From Streptomyces massasporeus (GTDB lineage: Bacteria; Actinomycetota; Actinomycetes; Streptomycetales; Streptomycetaceae): a stretch of DNA of 64,000 bases. The notes below the pieces were generated by a model. The model was not told the DNA's origin and made no database searches. It was given only the letters and a program-made list of their open reading frames with translations. The DNA is taken from positions 1-64,000 of the forward strand of contig NZ_BMSE01000007.1 in the NCBI RefSeq assembly GCF_014648995.1, written 5' to 3'. The position numbers and the translations under genes are program-made. Positions 1 through 8,578 of this stretch are shown piece by piece (position 1 is the first letter of the stretch; each line of letters opens with the position of its first letter).

Positions 1-1
1 A

Positions 2-52
2 CCGGAGGTCTTCGCCATGATCAAGCCCTGCGACTGTCAACAACGCTCGTGA
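2..52 (+). CDS. 3' end of an unidentified CDS (partial at window edge)
   Basis: The frame entering from the left edge reads through 16 codons to a TGA at 50-52, ending PEVFAMIKPCDCQQRS. It could be the tail of a gene that starts outside the window. Too little is visible to assign a family, and an open frame this short could be chance. The following 250 bases up to the GntR stop contain nothing I can support. Confidence 0.3.
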   Translation, partial: PEVFAMIKPCDCQQRS

Positions 53-301
53 TCAATACACCTAGCGGCACGCATGCCCGCAGCTGGGGCGGGACGCTCC
101 CGCAGCCGCGTACGGCGAGAAGGGGCCGTGTCGGGGGGTGTCCGCCCGCAGCGGTTGGCGCGTCAACGGGGAGTCAGTCGGTGTGGCACCCCATCGCGCC
201 GTTCCGAGGACGGACACCCCCCGGCGCGGACCCGACCCACCACTCGGCGCAGGCGATACGAACGCGCACCCCACCCGGCGAGAAGGCGCAGGCACCGTCA
301 C

Positions 302-1195
302 TCAGCCGGCAGCGGCCGCGCCCGCGAAGTGCTCGCCCACCAGCGCCCGCACCACATCCAGGTCCCGTGCGACCAACGCGTCCAGCAACGCCGTGTGCTC
401 GTGCGCGTCCGCGACCAGATCGGCCCGCCCCCGGATCCCCGGCCCACCCCCGACCAGCGGCCACTGCGCCCTGCGGTGCAGGTCCTCCGCGATCTGGACC
501 AGCTGCTCGTTGCCCGAGAGGGACAGCATGGCCCGGTGGAACCCCCGGTCGGACTCCGCATAGGTCGCGCGGCAGCCGGAGGACGCCGCGCGGACCGTCG
601 CCTCGGCGAGAGGCCGCAGTTCGGCCCAGCGCTCGGCGGGCACGGTACGGGCCAGCCGCAGCATCACCGGGACCTCGATCAGCGCCCGGACCTCGGCCAG
701 CTCCGCCAGTTGCCGCACGCCCCGCTCGACCACCCGGAAACCACGGTTCGGCACGACCTCGACGGCCCCCTCGAGGGCCAGTTGCTGCATGGCCTCCCGG
801 ACCGGCGTCGCCGACACCCCGAACCGCTCGCCCAGCACCGGCGCCGAGTACACCTCACCGGGCCGTAGATCTCCCGCCACCAGCGCGGCCCGCAGAGCGT
901 CCAGAATCTGCCCCCGCACAGAGGCCCGCTGGACCACCGGCCGAACCCGCGGAACAACCGGGACGACCGGCACAACCGGCACGGGCGGCTCACTGTGCGT
1001 GTGCTCCCCCCGCACCGCACCGCCCTGCTGCGGCACCCGCGCCTGCGCTCGCGCTTGGCCCTGCTCCTGCCCTCGCCCGGAGGGCACACCCGACCCGGCC
1101 CGACCCGCCGCCGCCCATGGAGCCCCCGGGTCCGCGGAGCCCTGCGCTCCCTGTCTCACAGGTCCTCCTCCGGACGTATCGGTACTTGGCGTCAT
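302..1195 (-). CDS. GntR-family (FadR/FCD subfamily) transcriptional regulator
   Basis: The C-terminal two thirds is a classic FCD-type GntR regulator. A winged helix begins near residue 90 (RGQILDALRAALVAGDLRPG, then GVSATPVREAMQQLALEGAVE). An all-helical FCD effector domain follows, with conserved Arg/His ligands in FHRAMLSLSGN and a final HEHTALLDAL. Such proteins bind organic acids and act as local repressors. The first ~85 residues are low complexity (Gly/Gln/Arg, then PVVPVVPVVP). The ATG at 1195 lacks a clear ribosome binding site, so the true start may lie further in; no alternative start is convincing. It is transcribed away from the iron-box gene. No target could be deduced. Confidence 0.85.
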   Translation of the reverse strand: MTPSTDTSGGGPVRQGAQGSADPGAPWAAAGRAGSGVPSGRGQEQGQARAQARVPQQGGAVRGEHTHSEPPVPVVPVVPVVPRVRPVVQRASVRGQILDALRAALVAGDLRPGEVYSAPVLGERFGVSATPVREAMQQLALEGAVEVVPNRGFRVVERGVRQLAELAEVRALIEVPVMLRLARTVPAERWAELRPLAEATVRAASSGCRATYAESDRGFHRAMLSLSGNEQLVQIAEDLHRRAQWPLVGGGPGIRGRADLVADAHEHTALLDALVARDLDVVRALVGEHFAGAAAAG

Positions 1196-1281
1196 TGCGG
1201 CGGGTTGTTACTCGTCCGTCAAGCACCATAAGCGCCCCGGCCCCCAGTTCACATCCCCGTTCAATTTCCGGAGATCTTGAG

Positions 1282-1300
1282 TAAGGTTAGGCTTACCTTC
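1282..1300 (+). promoter_or_regulatory. Iron box (IdeR/DmdR-type operator)
   Basis: TAAGGTTAGGCTTACCTTC matches the actinobacterial iron-box consensus (TTAGGTTAGGCTMACCTAA) at about 15 of 19 positions, with the core GGTTAGGCT-ACCT intact. It lies ~36 bases upstream of the FhuF-like gene, where an iron-loaded DtxR-family repressor would block transcription. It is also ~90 bases upstream of the divergent GntR gene. Confidence 0.8.
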
Positions 1301-1335
1301 AAGAGCCCCGTTTCATCCGACGGATCGGTGATCAC

Positions 1336-2187
1336 ATGCCTGCGCCCGTTTCGGCCGTCTCCGGCGCCTACACCCGCCTGGCCGAGGTCCTCCCGGGGCT
1401 GGCGGTCACCGAGCTGAGCGCCGGCGCCGAGACCCCGCGCGGCGGCGGCTGGACCACGGCCGCCGACCTCGCGGCCGCGGGCCCCGCCCTCGACCGCTTC
1501 CTCGCGTGGGACGTGGACCAGATCGAACGGGACTACGGCCGCCAGGCCCGCCCCGACGTCGTCGCCACCTTCGGCCTGCACCGCTACGCCTGGCCCGCCT
1601 GCCTCCTGATCACCGTGCCGTGGTTCCTGCACCGCCGCGTCCCCCGCTACCCCGTGACGCACGTCTCGTACGACCGCACCGCCGCGGGCCACGCCCTCGG
1701 ACGCCTCGCCGTCCGCCCCGCCGGCTTCGCCTGCCTGCCCGGCGACGAGGCGGCCGCGCTGCCCGGCGCCCGGGTCGTCCCCGACGAGGAGGCGCTGCGG
1801 GCGGAGGTGCGGTCGGCGGTCGCCGAGCACCTGGAGCCGGTGCTGACCGGTTTCGGCCCCCGGATGCGGCGCCGCGGACGCGCCCTGTGGGGCATGGCGA
1901 CCGACGAGATCGTCGAAGGGGTCTGGTACATCGCCCAGCTGCTCGGCGAGATCGAGGAGCGGCGCGCGATGCGCGAGCTGGAGCTGCTCCTGCCGGGCGC
2001 GACCAAGCCGTACGTCGGCACGGCGGCGTTCCGGGAACTGGCCGGCCCCGGCGGCGAGCCCCTGCTCACCCGGGACCGCGCGAGCTGCTGCATGTTCTAC
2101 ACACTCCGCCCCGAGGACACCTGCGCCACCTGCCCACGCACCTGCGACACGGACCGTGTCACCAAGCTTCTGGCAACGGCCGGTTGA
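1336..2187 (+). CDS. FhuF-like (2Fe-2S) ferric-siderophore reductase family protein
   Basis: A 283-residue cytoplasmic protein with a C-terminal cysteine cluster CCMFYTLRPEDTCATCPRTC, the C-C-x10-C-x2-C arrangement that binds [2Fe-2S] in FhuF-type ferric-siderophore reductases. The central WPACLLITVPWFLHRRVP stretch is typical of actinobacterial members. The family reduces Fe3+ released from or bound to imported siderophores. The iron box just upstream supports derepression on iron starvation. The ATG at 1336 is the first in frame after that operator. No siderophore transporter or synthase is adjacent, so it probably serves uptake systems encoded elsewhere. Confidence 0.85.
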   Translation: MPAPVSAVSGAYTRLAEVLPGLAVTELSAGAETPRGGGWTTAADLAAAGPALDRFLAWDVDQIERDYGRQARPDVVATFGLHRYAWPACLLITVPWFLHRRVPRYPVTHVSYDRTAAGHALGRLAVRPAGFACLPGDEAAALPGARVVPDEEALRAEVRSAVAEHLEPVLTGFGPRMRRRGRALWGMATDEIVEGVWYIAQLLGEIEERRAMRELELLLPGATKPYVGTAAFRELAGPGGEPLLTRDRASCCMFYTLRPEDTCATCPRTCDTDRVTKLLATAG

Positions 2188-2493
2188 GCTCCGGCGGGGA
2201 CGGATCCGGCCCCCGCCGTCCCGTAAGATCATCGCGAAACCGGACACCCGCACGCCCACAGGCGATTCACATCATCCTCACGCGTCACGGGAACTTTCCG
2301 GGTAACCACTCGTACGGGTAGTCTTGTTCGAACTCAACTCCCGCCCCTCAAGCGGCAGTTCGAGCAGAACGCCGCCCTGGGCATTCCCTTGCACTTCCTT
2401 GGCGGCCTCTTGCCCCGAAACCCCCTGAGGGCCGATGGGATTGGGCCACTATGGCGGGCGTTACGCCCTATCCCAATGCAAGGGACCACCCAG
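2188..2493. other. Intergenic region upstream of the DUF2637 gene
   Basis: Roughly 300 bases between the FhuF-like stop and the DUF2637 start. It is locally less GC-rich (for example around 2270-2330), as expected for a promoter region, but I see no motif I can name and no credible small gene. Confidence 0.4.
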
Positions 2494-3534
2494 ATGAGAC
2501 TGACCGACATATCGCTGAACTGGCTGCTTCCGGGCGCCGTGCTTCTCCTGGGCATGCTGGCGGCGGTGGCGGTGCTCGCGCGCGGCAAGCGCTCCTCGGT
2601 CAAGGACACGAGCGCGGACGACTCCTGGGAGCGCAGCGAGGAACGCCGCAGACGCAAGGAAGCCCTCTACGGCACCCTCTCTTACCTCCTCCTGTTCTGC
2701 TGTGCGGCCGTCGCCGCCCTCCTCTCCTTCCACGGACTGGTCGGCTTCGGCGAGCAGAACCTCGGGCTCTCCGGCGGCTGGCAGTACCTCGTCCCGTTCG
2801 GCCTGGACGGCGCGGCGATGTTCTGTTCCGTCCTCGCGGTGCGCGAGGCCAGCCACGGTGATGCGGCGCTCGGCTCCCGGATACTGGTCTGGACGTTCGC
2901 CTTCGCCGCGGCCTGGTTCAACTGGGTGCACGCGCCCCGGGGCATCGGGCACGCGGGTGCCCCCCACTTCTTCGCGGGCATGTCCCTGTCGGCGGCGGTC
3001 CTCTTCGACCGCGCGCTGAAGCAGACCCGCCGGGCCGCCCTGCGGGAGCAGGGCCTGGTGCCCCGCCCGCTGCCGCAGATCCGTATGGTGCGCTGGCTGC
3101 GGGCCCCGAGGGAGACCTACCGCGCCTGGTCGCTGATGCTCCTCGAGGGTGTGCGCAGCCTGGACGAGGCCGTCGACGAGGTGCGCGACGACCGGCGCAA
3201 GAAGGAAGAGACCCGGCAGCGGCGGCGCGACCAGCAGCGCGTGGAGCGGGCCCAGCTGAAGGCGATCAGCCGCGGTCACCGCGGCCACTTCGGCCGGGGT
3301 GGCGGACGCCAGCTGGAGGTGCAGGTGGAGCGCGGCTCCTCGCAGGTCACCGCGGAGCCTGCCATATCGGCGCCGGAGCCCCTGCCCGCGCGCTCGCGTC
3401 CCTCCCTCCAGCCGATGCGCAAAGGAGCTGACCCCGTGACGGTCGACCTCACCGCGGAGGACGACACCATGGCACTGCCGCGGCTGGACTCCCTGGAGCG
3501 CAAGCTCAAGGACCTCGAGCAGCAGTTCGGTTAG
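2494..3534 (+). CDS. DUF2637 multi-pass membrane protein
   Basis: An N-terminal membrane region has about four segments (LLPGAVLLLGMLAAVAVLA; a second in LSYLLLFCCAAVAALLS; then VPFGLDGAAMFCSVLAV and ILVWTFAFAAAWFNW). This is the DUF2637 pattern of Streptomyces chromosomal and plasmid Spd-like proteins. A cytoplasmic, highly charged helical tail follows (residues ~185-270, RRKKEETRQRRRDQQRVERAQLK region), ending in a short coiled coil (LDSLERKLKDLEQQF). I start at the ATG at 2494 because AAGGGA sits 8 bases upstream; an ATG at 2476 lacks such a site. Function is unknown. Plasmid relatives are implicated in intramycelial spread, but nothing nearby suggests an integrated plasmid. Confidence 0.75.
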   Translation: MRLTDISLNWLLPGAVLLLGMLAAVAVLARGKRSSVKDTSADDSWERSEERRRRKEALYGTLSYLLLFCCAAVAALLSFHGLVGFGEQNLGLSGGWQYLVPFGLDGAAMFCSVLAVREASHGDAALGSRILVWTFAFAAAWFNWVHAPRGIGHAGAPHFFAGMSLSAAVLFDRALKQTRRAALREQGLVPRPLPQIRMVRWLRAPRETYRAWSLMLLEGVRSLDEAVDEVRDDRRKKEETRQRRRDQQRVERAQLKAISRGHRGHFGRGGGRQLEVQVERGSSQVTAEPAISAPEPLPARSRPSLQPMRKGADPVTVDLTAEDDTMALPRLDSLERKLKDLEQQFG

Positions 3535-3553
3535 CCGAGCCGGAGGGAAGCAG

Positions 3554-3587
3554 CGAGGGGGCGTGGCCTGCGGGCCGCGCCCCCTCG
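3554..3587. terminator. Bidirectional stem-loop between convergent genes
   Basis: A 15-bp inverted repeat (CGAGGGGGCGTGGCC at 3554-3568 against GGCCGCGCCCCCTCG at 3573-3587, one wobble position) with a 4-base loop sits exactly between the stops of the DUF2637 gene and the convergent ATPase gene. It is probably a factor-independent terminator for both. Confidence 0.75.
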
Positions 3588-3591
3588 GCGT

Positions 3592-4137
3592 TCACGCCGC
3601 CTCCGCCTCCAGTTCGAACCAGACGGCCTTGCCCACGCCGTGCGGCCGGACCCCCCAGGCGTCCGCGAGGGACTGCACCAGGAGCAGGCCCCTGCCGTTC
3701 GTCCCCTCGTCGGCGACCGGGACGCGCAGACGGGGCCTGCGGGCCACGAAGTCCCGTACCTCCACCCGCAGTCCGTGGGGGCCGACGGTGGCCGTCAGGA
3801 CCGCGTCGTGGTCGGTGTGGACGATCGCGTTGGTGACGAGTTCACTGGTGAGCAGTTCCGCCACGTCCGACTGCCCGTGCTTCCCCCACTGCCCGAGCAG
3901 TTCCCGCAGGGCCCTGCGGGCTTCCGGGACGGCCCGCAGGTCCGCCCGCCCGAGTCTGCGCTTCAACTGCGGTGCCGAATCCTGCTCCGTGATGTCGTCG
4001 GCCCCGTCCTCCACCGTCCTCGTCGAGAAGCTCCCGATCGCTATGGGACCGCCTCGTCGTGCCTGCCTCTCCATGACCCCCGCCCGCGCGCCGATGTTCG
4101 GTTCCCCTCCTGCTCGAACACGTTCACGGGGATCCAT
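3592..4137 (-). CDS. RsbW-like ATP-binding anti-sigma/regulatory kinase
   Basis: A GHKL ATPase of the small Streptomyces RsbW/SpoIIAB-like class. The N box is ELLTSELVTNAIVHT, the G1 region is VEVRDF, and the G2 region is DEGTNGRGLLLVQSLAD; the protein ends WFELEAEAA. Members bind ATP and act as anti-sigma or switch kinases, or interact with WhiB/Bld-type partners. No sigma factor or antagonist is adjacent, so its partner is unknown. The start is uncertain: ATG 4137 gives 181 residues, while an internal ATG at 4074 (preceded by GGGGGT) would remove a disordered N-terminus. Confidence 0.85.
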   Translation of the reverse strand: MDPRERVRAGGEPNIGARAGVMERQARRGGPIAIGSFSTRTVEDGADDITEQDSAPQLKRRLGRADLRAVPEARRALRELLGQWGKHGQSDVAELLTSELVTNAIVHTDHDAVLTATVGPHGLRVEVRDFVARRPRLRVPVADEGTNGRGLLLVQSLADAWGVRPHGVGKAVWFELEAEAA

Positions 4138-4501
4138 GCCCCAACGGGAACGCGGCAGTCATGTCGAATTGTCAACGACCGGGTGTTCGGCCACCGGAAC
4201 GGGACGGGCGGCCCGGGCGGCGGGCCGCCGAGCGGTACGACGGTGAGGGAGAGGGGGACAAGAGGGTAGCCGGTCAGTGTCCGCGAGTGGATCCTGACCG
4301 CCGGAGATCGGACGATGGGCCGATGGCCGGCTGCCGATCCCTGCGTACACGGTGAAGGGCAGGGGCGACGGGTGCCCGTGCACGGCGCTCCGGTGAAGTT
4401 GGCCGAAGTACGACGGTCTTGACATCCGCCGAGACCGGTACGGGGCCGTCCTCCCCCACCCCCGTAGCGGGAGGACGGCCCCGGTCTTCCGTCGGGCGCG
4501 G
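4138..4501. other. Intergenic region between two minus-strand genes
   Basis: Holds the terminator of the upstream secreted-protein gene (4442-4482) and presumably the promoter of the ATPase gene nearer 4140-4250. No further gene or named motif is visible. Confidence 0.5.
4442..4482 (-). terminator. Terminator of the secreted-protein gene
   Basis: Perfect 14-bp inverted repeat: GGGGCCGTCCTCCC at 4442-4455 and GGGAGGACGGCCCC at 4469-4482, with a 13-base loop. It lies 20 bases past the stop codon of the gene ending at 4502. Confidence 0.8.
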
Positions 4502-5125
4502 TCAGTACAGCTTGTTGACGGCGGTGGTCGTCGTCTTCTTGAAGGCGGCCACGGGAGCGTCGCCGAAGTCGCCCATCTGGCCCCACTGCACGACGGTGAC
4601 GGTCCTGCCGTCCCGCCCGACGGACAGCAGCGAGATGTCCGTGGCACCCCAGGACGTCTCGGTGTGCAGGCCGCGGACGCGGGCGCCCTCCTCGACGGGC
4701 AGGGTGCCGTAGTCCCGGCCCTCGGCCTCGACGTCGGGGTCGTTCTGCTCGATGCGGTCGGCGCAGGTGCGGATCAGGTCGTCGTAGTGCTTCGCCAGGG
4801 CCTTGGCCAGGGCGGCTGTGTCCGCCACGACGGTCAGCTGCACGGCGCCGGTGTCGAGGTCGGTCCGGAACTCCCGGTGCCGGTAGTCGTAGGAGGGCAC
4901 GCCCTCCGTGCTCACGCAGGAGCCGAGTCCCTCCGGGAACCCTTCGGTGACCGGGCCGGCCGTCCAGGCCGAGGTCGGGTGCGGCGGCAGCTGGGACGCC
5001 GACAGGAACTTGGGAGCGGCGGCCTTCGGCGCGGCGCCGGCAGCCGGTGCCGTGAGGACGGTGCCCGCCGCGAGGGCGGCGACGGTGAGTGCGGTGAGCG
5101 CGCTCGCTCGGATGTGCTTGGGCAT
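4502..5125 (-). CDS. Secreted protein of unknown function (possible PknH-type sensor-like domain)
   Basis: The ATG at 5125 is preceded by a purine-rich GGGGGA site and opens a canonical Sec signal peptide: basic MPKHIRAS, a hydrophobic Ala/Leu/Val core, and cleavage after APAAGAA near residue 32. The mature ~175-residue domain has two cysteines (GSCVST and IRTCADR) and a pattern LSASQLPPH...W..., then VTVVQWGQMGDFGD. This resembles the extracellular PknH-C-like sensor domains of actinobacterial lipoproteins and kinases, where two cysteines form a disulfide. The family assignment is inference. No cognate kinase is adjacent. Confidence 0.65.
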   Translation of the reverse strand: MPKHIRASALTALTVAALAAGTVLTAPAAGAAPKAAAPKFLSASQLPPHPTSAWTAGPVTEGFPEGLGSCVSTEGVPSYDYRHREFRTDLDTGAVQLTVVADTAALAKALAKHYDDLIRTCADRIEQNDPDVEAEGRDYGTLPVEEGARVRGLHTETSWGATDISLLSVGRDGRTVTVVQWGQMGDFGDAPVAAFKKTTTTAVNKLY

Positions 5126-5378
5126 GGGTGTTCCCCCGTGGATGAGTGCGTGGATGAATGCCGAAGGCATGGATGCCGGATGCCGCCGCGAGGCCGGCTG
5201 GTCGGCCCGGACCTGCTCGGTGCGACACCAAAAGCATCAGCGGTCACACCGGGCGGGCGCAACAGCCGGCATTCGATCGGGCACGGTGGAACCATCCCAG
5301 CCCGTCTGACGTGCAGGTACATGGGGTGCCTGGGATGCCGTTCCGGGCCGGGTCGGACCTACGAGGACGGGGGGAACG

Positions 5379-6773
5379 GTGTCGGCACACAGCGACGTCG
5401 ACGACGTCGGGGAGTTCGCGGCGCTGCTGAGGACGCTGAAGGAGCGCACGGACCGCAGTTACGGTTCATTGGCCCGGCGTCTGGCCATGAACACCTCGAC
5501 CCTGCACCGCTACTGCGCGGGCGAGGCCGTCCCCGTCGACTTCGCGCCCGTGGAGCGCTTCGCCGCCCTGTGCGGGGCGTCCCCGGAGGAACGTCTGGAG
5601 CTGCACCGCCGCTGGCTCCTGGCGGTGGCGGCCCGGCAGCGGCCCCGGACGGCGGGCACGGCCGATACGTCCGGTACGGCGCAGGGGGGCGAGGTCGCCG
5701 CCGGGGCGGACGAACCGGAGCAAGCACCGGACGCCGTCGACGGCCTGACGAACGGTCCGGTATCCGCCCCGGTGGACGACTCGGTGTCCGACGCGGCGGA
5801 CGGCCCTGCGGACGACCCTGAGGAAGACCCGCCGCTCCCCCGTCGGCCCTGGTACCGCCGCAGACGCGTCGCGGTCGGACTGGCCGCCGCCTGCGTGGTG
5901 CTCGCGGCACTCGGGAGTCTCGCCGCGCTGCCGGACGGGCGGCGTACGCCCGCCCGCGACCGGGCCGACGCGGCCGGCCCGGCCCCCTCAGCCATGACGG
6001 AGACCAAGGCACCGGACCGGCGCGGCGCCTCCCCCACTCCGAGCGGCGGCTCCGCGACCCCCCGGCGGTCCGCTCCCTCCGCCACCCCGAAGCAGCCGAA
6101 GCCCTCCCCGTCGCCCTCCCCCCGCACCACCCCGCCCACCGGCGGCTCCGCCACCGCCCCGCCCCTCACCTGGTCGGCCAACTCCCAGGCCTGGGAGCTC
6201 GGCTGCGCTCACGACTACGTCATCGCCAGGCCCCCCGCGCAGGTGGCACCGCCGCCCGTCCCGCAGGACGCGGGGGTCTGGGCCGCATCGCAGAACGCGG
6301 TGCACGGCGGCGAGACGCTCGTGGAGCTGACCGTGCAGGGCCGAACCGACACGGCCGTCGTACTGGAGGCTCTGCGCGTACGCGTGGTGGGGCGGACAGC
6401 CCCGGCGCAGGGCAACGCCTACGCCATGGACCGGGGCTGCGGCGGCTCGATCACGCCACGCTCCTTCGACGTGAACCTGGACAAGGACCGCCCCATCGCC
6501 CGTGCGGTCGCCGGGAGCGACGCGGGCACGCCGATCCCGGCGGTGCGCATGCCGTACCGCGTCTCCGCGCGGGATCCCGAGGTGCTGCTGGTCAACGCCA
6601 GGACCCAGGGGTGCGACTGCCGCTGGTACCTGGAGCTGGACTGGTCCTCGCAGGGCCGCACGGGCACGGTCCGGATCGATGACCACGGCCGCCCGTTCCG
6701 GACCAGCGGCATCAAGGGGCTGTCCCGCTACGTGTACGAGACCTCCGCACGCGCGTGGGTGCCCTACAGCTAG
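5379..6773 (+). CDS. Membrane-anchored helix-turn-helix protein
   Basis: The GTG start at 5379 follows a G-rich purine tract. An XRE-like N-terminus (residues ~10-75; LRTLKERTDRSYGSLARRLA, then TSTLHRYCAGEAVP) is followed by a Pro/Ala/Asp-rich linker. One transmembrane segment (about 164-185) sits behind the basic RRPWYRRRRV. Next come a Ser/Pro/Thr-rich spacer and an extracellular C-terminal domain with conserved cysteines (DRGCGGS, TQGCDCRWYLELDW). This RodZ-like topology, DNA-binding-like domain inside and sensing domain outside, is frequent in Streptomyces and of unknown role. Its stop overlaps the convergent poxB stop by four bases (CTAG, 6770-6773). Confidence 0.75.
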   Translation: MSAHSDVDDVGEFAALLRTLKERTDRSYGSLARRLAMNTSTLHRYCAGEAVPVDFAPVERFAALCGASPEERLELHRRWLLAVAARQRPRTAGTADTSGTAQGGEVAAGADEPEQAPDAVDGLTNGPVSAPVDDSVSDAADGPADDPEEDPPLPRRPWYRRRRVAVGLAAACVVLAALGSLAALPDGRRTPARDRADAAGPAPSAMTETKAPDRRGASPTPSGGSATPRRSAPSATPKQPKPSPSPSPRTTPPTGGSATAPPLTWSANSQAWELGCAHDYVIARPPAQVAPPPVPQDAGVWAASQNAVHGGETLVELTVQGRTDTAVVLEALRVRVVGRTAPAQGNAYAMDRGCGGSITPRSFDVNLDKDRPIARAVAGSDAGTPIPAVRMPYRVSARDPEVLLVNARTQGCDCRWYLELDWSSQGRTGTVRIDDHGRPFRTSGIKGLSRYVYETSARAWVPYS

Positions 6774-8512
6774 AAGCGGGGCACGTTGCGCAGGTTGGAG
6801 CGGGCCATCTGCAGCATCCGGCCGACTCCGCCGTCCAGCACCATCTTCGAGGCGGACAGGGCGAATCCGGTCACCATCTCTGCCTTGATCTTCGGCGGGA
6901 TGGACAGCGCGTTGGGGTCGGTGACGACGTCGACGAGGGCCGGCCCCTTGTGCTTGAAGGCGTCCTTCAGGGCGCCGGCGAGGTCCTTGGGCTTCTCGAC
7001 GCGCACGCCGTAGGCGCCGCAGGCCCGGGCGACGGCCGCGAAGTCGGGGTTCTTGTTGGCCGTGCCGTACGAGGGCAGCCCGGCGACCAGCATCTCCAAC
7101 TCGACCATGCCGAGGGAGGAGTTGTTGAAGAGGACGACCTTGACCGGCAGGTCGTACTGCACCAGCGTCAGGAAGTCGCCCATCAGCATGGAGAACCCGC
7201 CGTCGCCGGACATCGACACGACCTGGCGCTTGCGGTCGGTGAACTGCGCGCCGATCGCCATCGGCAGGGCGTTGGCCATCGAGCCGTGGGAGAACGAACC
7301 GATGACGCGGCGGCGGCCGTTGGGCGAGATGTAGCGGGCGGCCCAGACGTTGCACATGCCGGTGTCGACGGTGAACACGGCGTCGTCGGAGGCGACTTCG
7401 TCGAGCACGGACGCCACGTACTCGGGGTGGATCGGCGTGTGCTTCTCGACCTTGCGGGTGTAGGCCTTCACCACCCCCTCCAGCGCGTCGGCGTGCTTCT
7501 TCAGCATCCGGTCGAGGAAGCGGCGGTTCTTCTTCTCCTTCACCCGCGGGATCAGACAGCGCAGCGTCTCCCGTACGTCGCCCCACACCGCGAGGTCCAG
7601 CTTCGAGCGGCGGCCGAGGTGTTCGGGTCGGATGTCGACCTGCACGATCTTGACGTCGTCGGGGAGGAAGGCGTTGTAGGGGAAGTCGGTGCCGAGCAGG
7701 ATCAGCAAATCGCACTCGTGGGTGGCCTCGTAGGCGGCGCCGTAGCCGAGCAGGCCGCTCATGCCGACGTCGAAGGGGTTGTCGTACTGGATCCATTCCT
7801 TGCCGCGCAGGGCGTGCCCGACCGGGGACTTGATCTTCCCGGCGAACTCCATGACCTCGGCGTGCGCGCCGGCGGTGCCGCTGCCGCAGAAGAGGGTGAC
7901 CTTGCCGGCCTCGTCGATCATCTCGACGAGCCGGTCGATCTCGGCGTCGCCCGGGCGGACCGTCGGGCGGGAGGTGACGAGGGCGGTCTCGGCGGCCTTC
8001 TCCGGGGCGGGCCGGTCGGCGATGTCGCCGGGCAGGGTGACGACGCTGACGCCGCTGCGTCCGACGGCGTTCTGGATGGCCGTCTGTAGCAGCCGCGGCA
8101 TCTGCTCCGGGCTGGAGATCATCTCGCTGTAGTGGCTGCACTCGGTGAACAGCCGGTCGGGGTGGGTCTCCTGGAAGAAGCCGAGGCCGATCTCGCTGGA
8201 CGGGATGTGCGAGGCGAGGGCGAGGACCGGGGCCATGGAGCGGTGGGCGTCGTAGAGGCCGTTGATGAGGTGGAGGTTGCCGGGACCGCAGGAGCCGGCA
8301 CAGGCGGCGAGTCCGCCGGTGATCTGCGCCTCGGCACTGGCGGCGAAGGCGGCGGTCTCCTCGTGCCGGACGTGGATCCAGTCGATGGCGGAGTTGCGGC
8401 GGACGGCGTCGACGACCGGGTTGAGGCTGTCGCCGACGACTCCGTAGAGACGTTTGACTCCGGCACGGGTCAGGATGTCGACGAACTGTTCCGCGACGTT
8501 CTGTTTGGCCAT
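6770..8512 (-). CDS. poxB: Pyruvate dehydrogenase (quinone), ThDP/FAD-dependent
   Basis: A 580-residue ThDP enzyme of the PoxB/acetolactate-synthase superfamily. The N-terminal PYR domain carries the ThDP-activating Glu in VRHEETAAFAASAEA. A central FAD/DHAP domain includes ILLGTDFPYNAFLPDD. The C-terminal PP domain has the GDGGFSMLMGDFLTL...NN Mg/ThDP motif. The HEETAAF region and GMVELEML point to the pyruvate:quinone oxidoreductase branch, which decarboxylates pyruvate to acetate and CO2 while feeding electrons to menaquinone at the membrane. Length matches E. coli PoxB (~570). It appears monocistronic and converges on the membrane HTH gene with a CTAG stop overlap. Confidence 0.9.
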   Translation of the reverse strand: MAKQNVAEQFVDILTRAGVKRLYGVVGDSLNPVVDAVRRNSAIDWIHVRHEETAAFAASAEAQITGGLAACAGSCGPGNLHLINGLYDAHRSMAPVLALASHIPSSEIGLGFFQETHPDRLFTECSHYSEMISSPEQMPRLLQTAIQNAVGRSGVSVVTLPGDIADRPAPEKAAETALVTSRPTVRPGDAEIDRLVEMIDEAGKVTLFCGSGTAGAHAEVMEFAGKIKSPVGHALRGKEWIQYDNPFDVGMSGLLGYGAAYEATHECDLLILLGTDFPYNAFLPDDVKIVQVDIRPEHLGRRSKLDLAVWGDVRETLRCLIPRVKEKKNRRFLDRMLKKHADALEGVVKAYTRKVEKHTPIHPEYVASVLDEVASDDAVFTVDTGMCNVWAARYISPNGRRRVIGSFSHGSMANALPMAIGAQFTDRKRQVVSMSGDGGFSMLMGDFLTLVQYDLPVKVVLFNNSSLGMVELEMLVAGLPSYGTANKNPDFAAVARACGAYGVRVEKPKDLAGALKDAFKHKGPALVDVVTDPNALSIPPKIKAEMVTGFALSASKMVLDGGVGRMLQMARSNLRNVPRF

Positions 8513-8578
8513 GGTTCTCGTCTGCCCCTTCGGTCTCCTGGGATCCCTCCGGGTTCCATCAAGTCACACCGATCGCGC

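Noticed and set aside
2289..2323. A possible GGAAC...GTC extracytoplasmic-sigma promoter before the DUF2637 gene
   Set aside because: The spacing between the two elements (about 26 bases) is too long for a standard sigma-E or sigma-R promoter.
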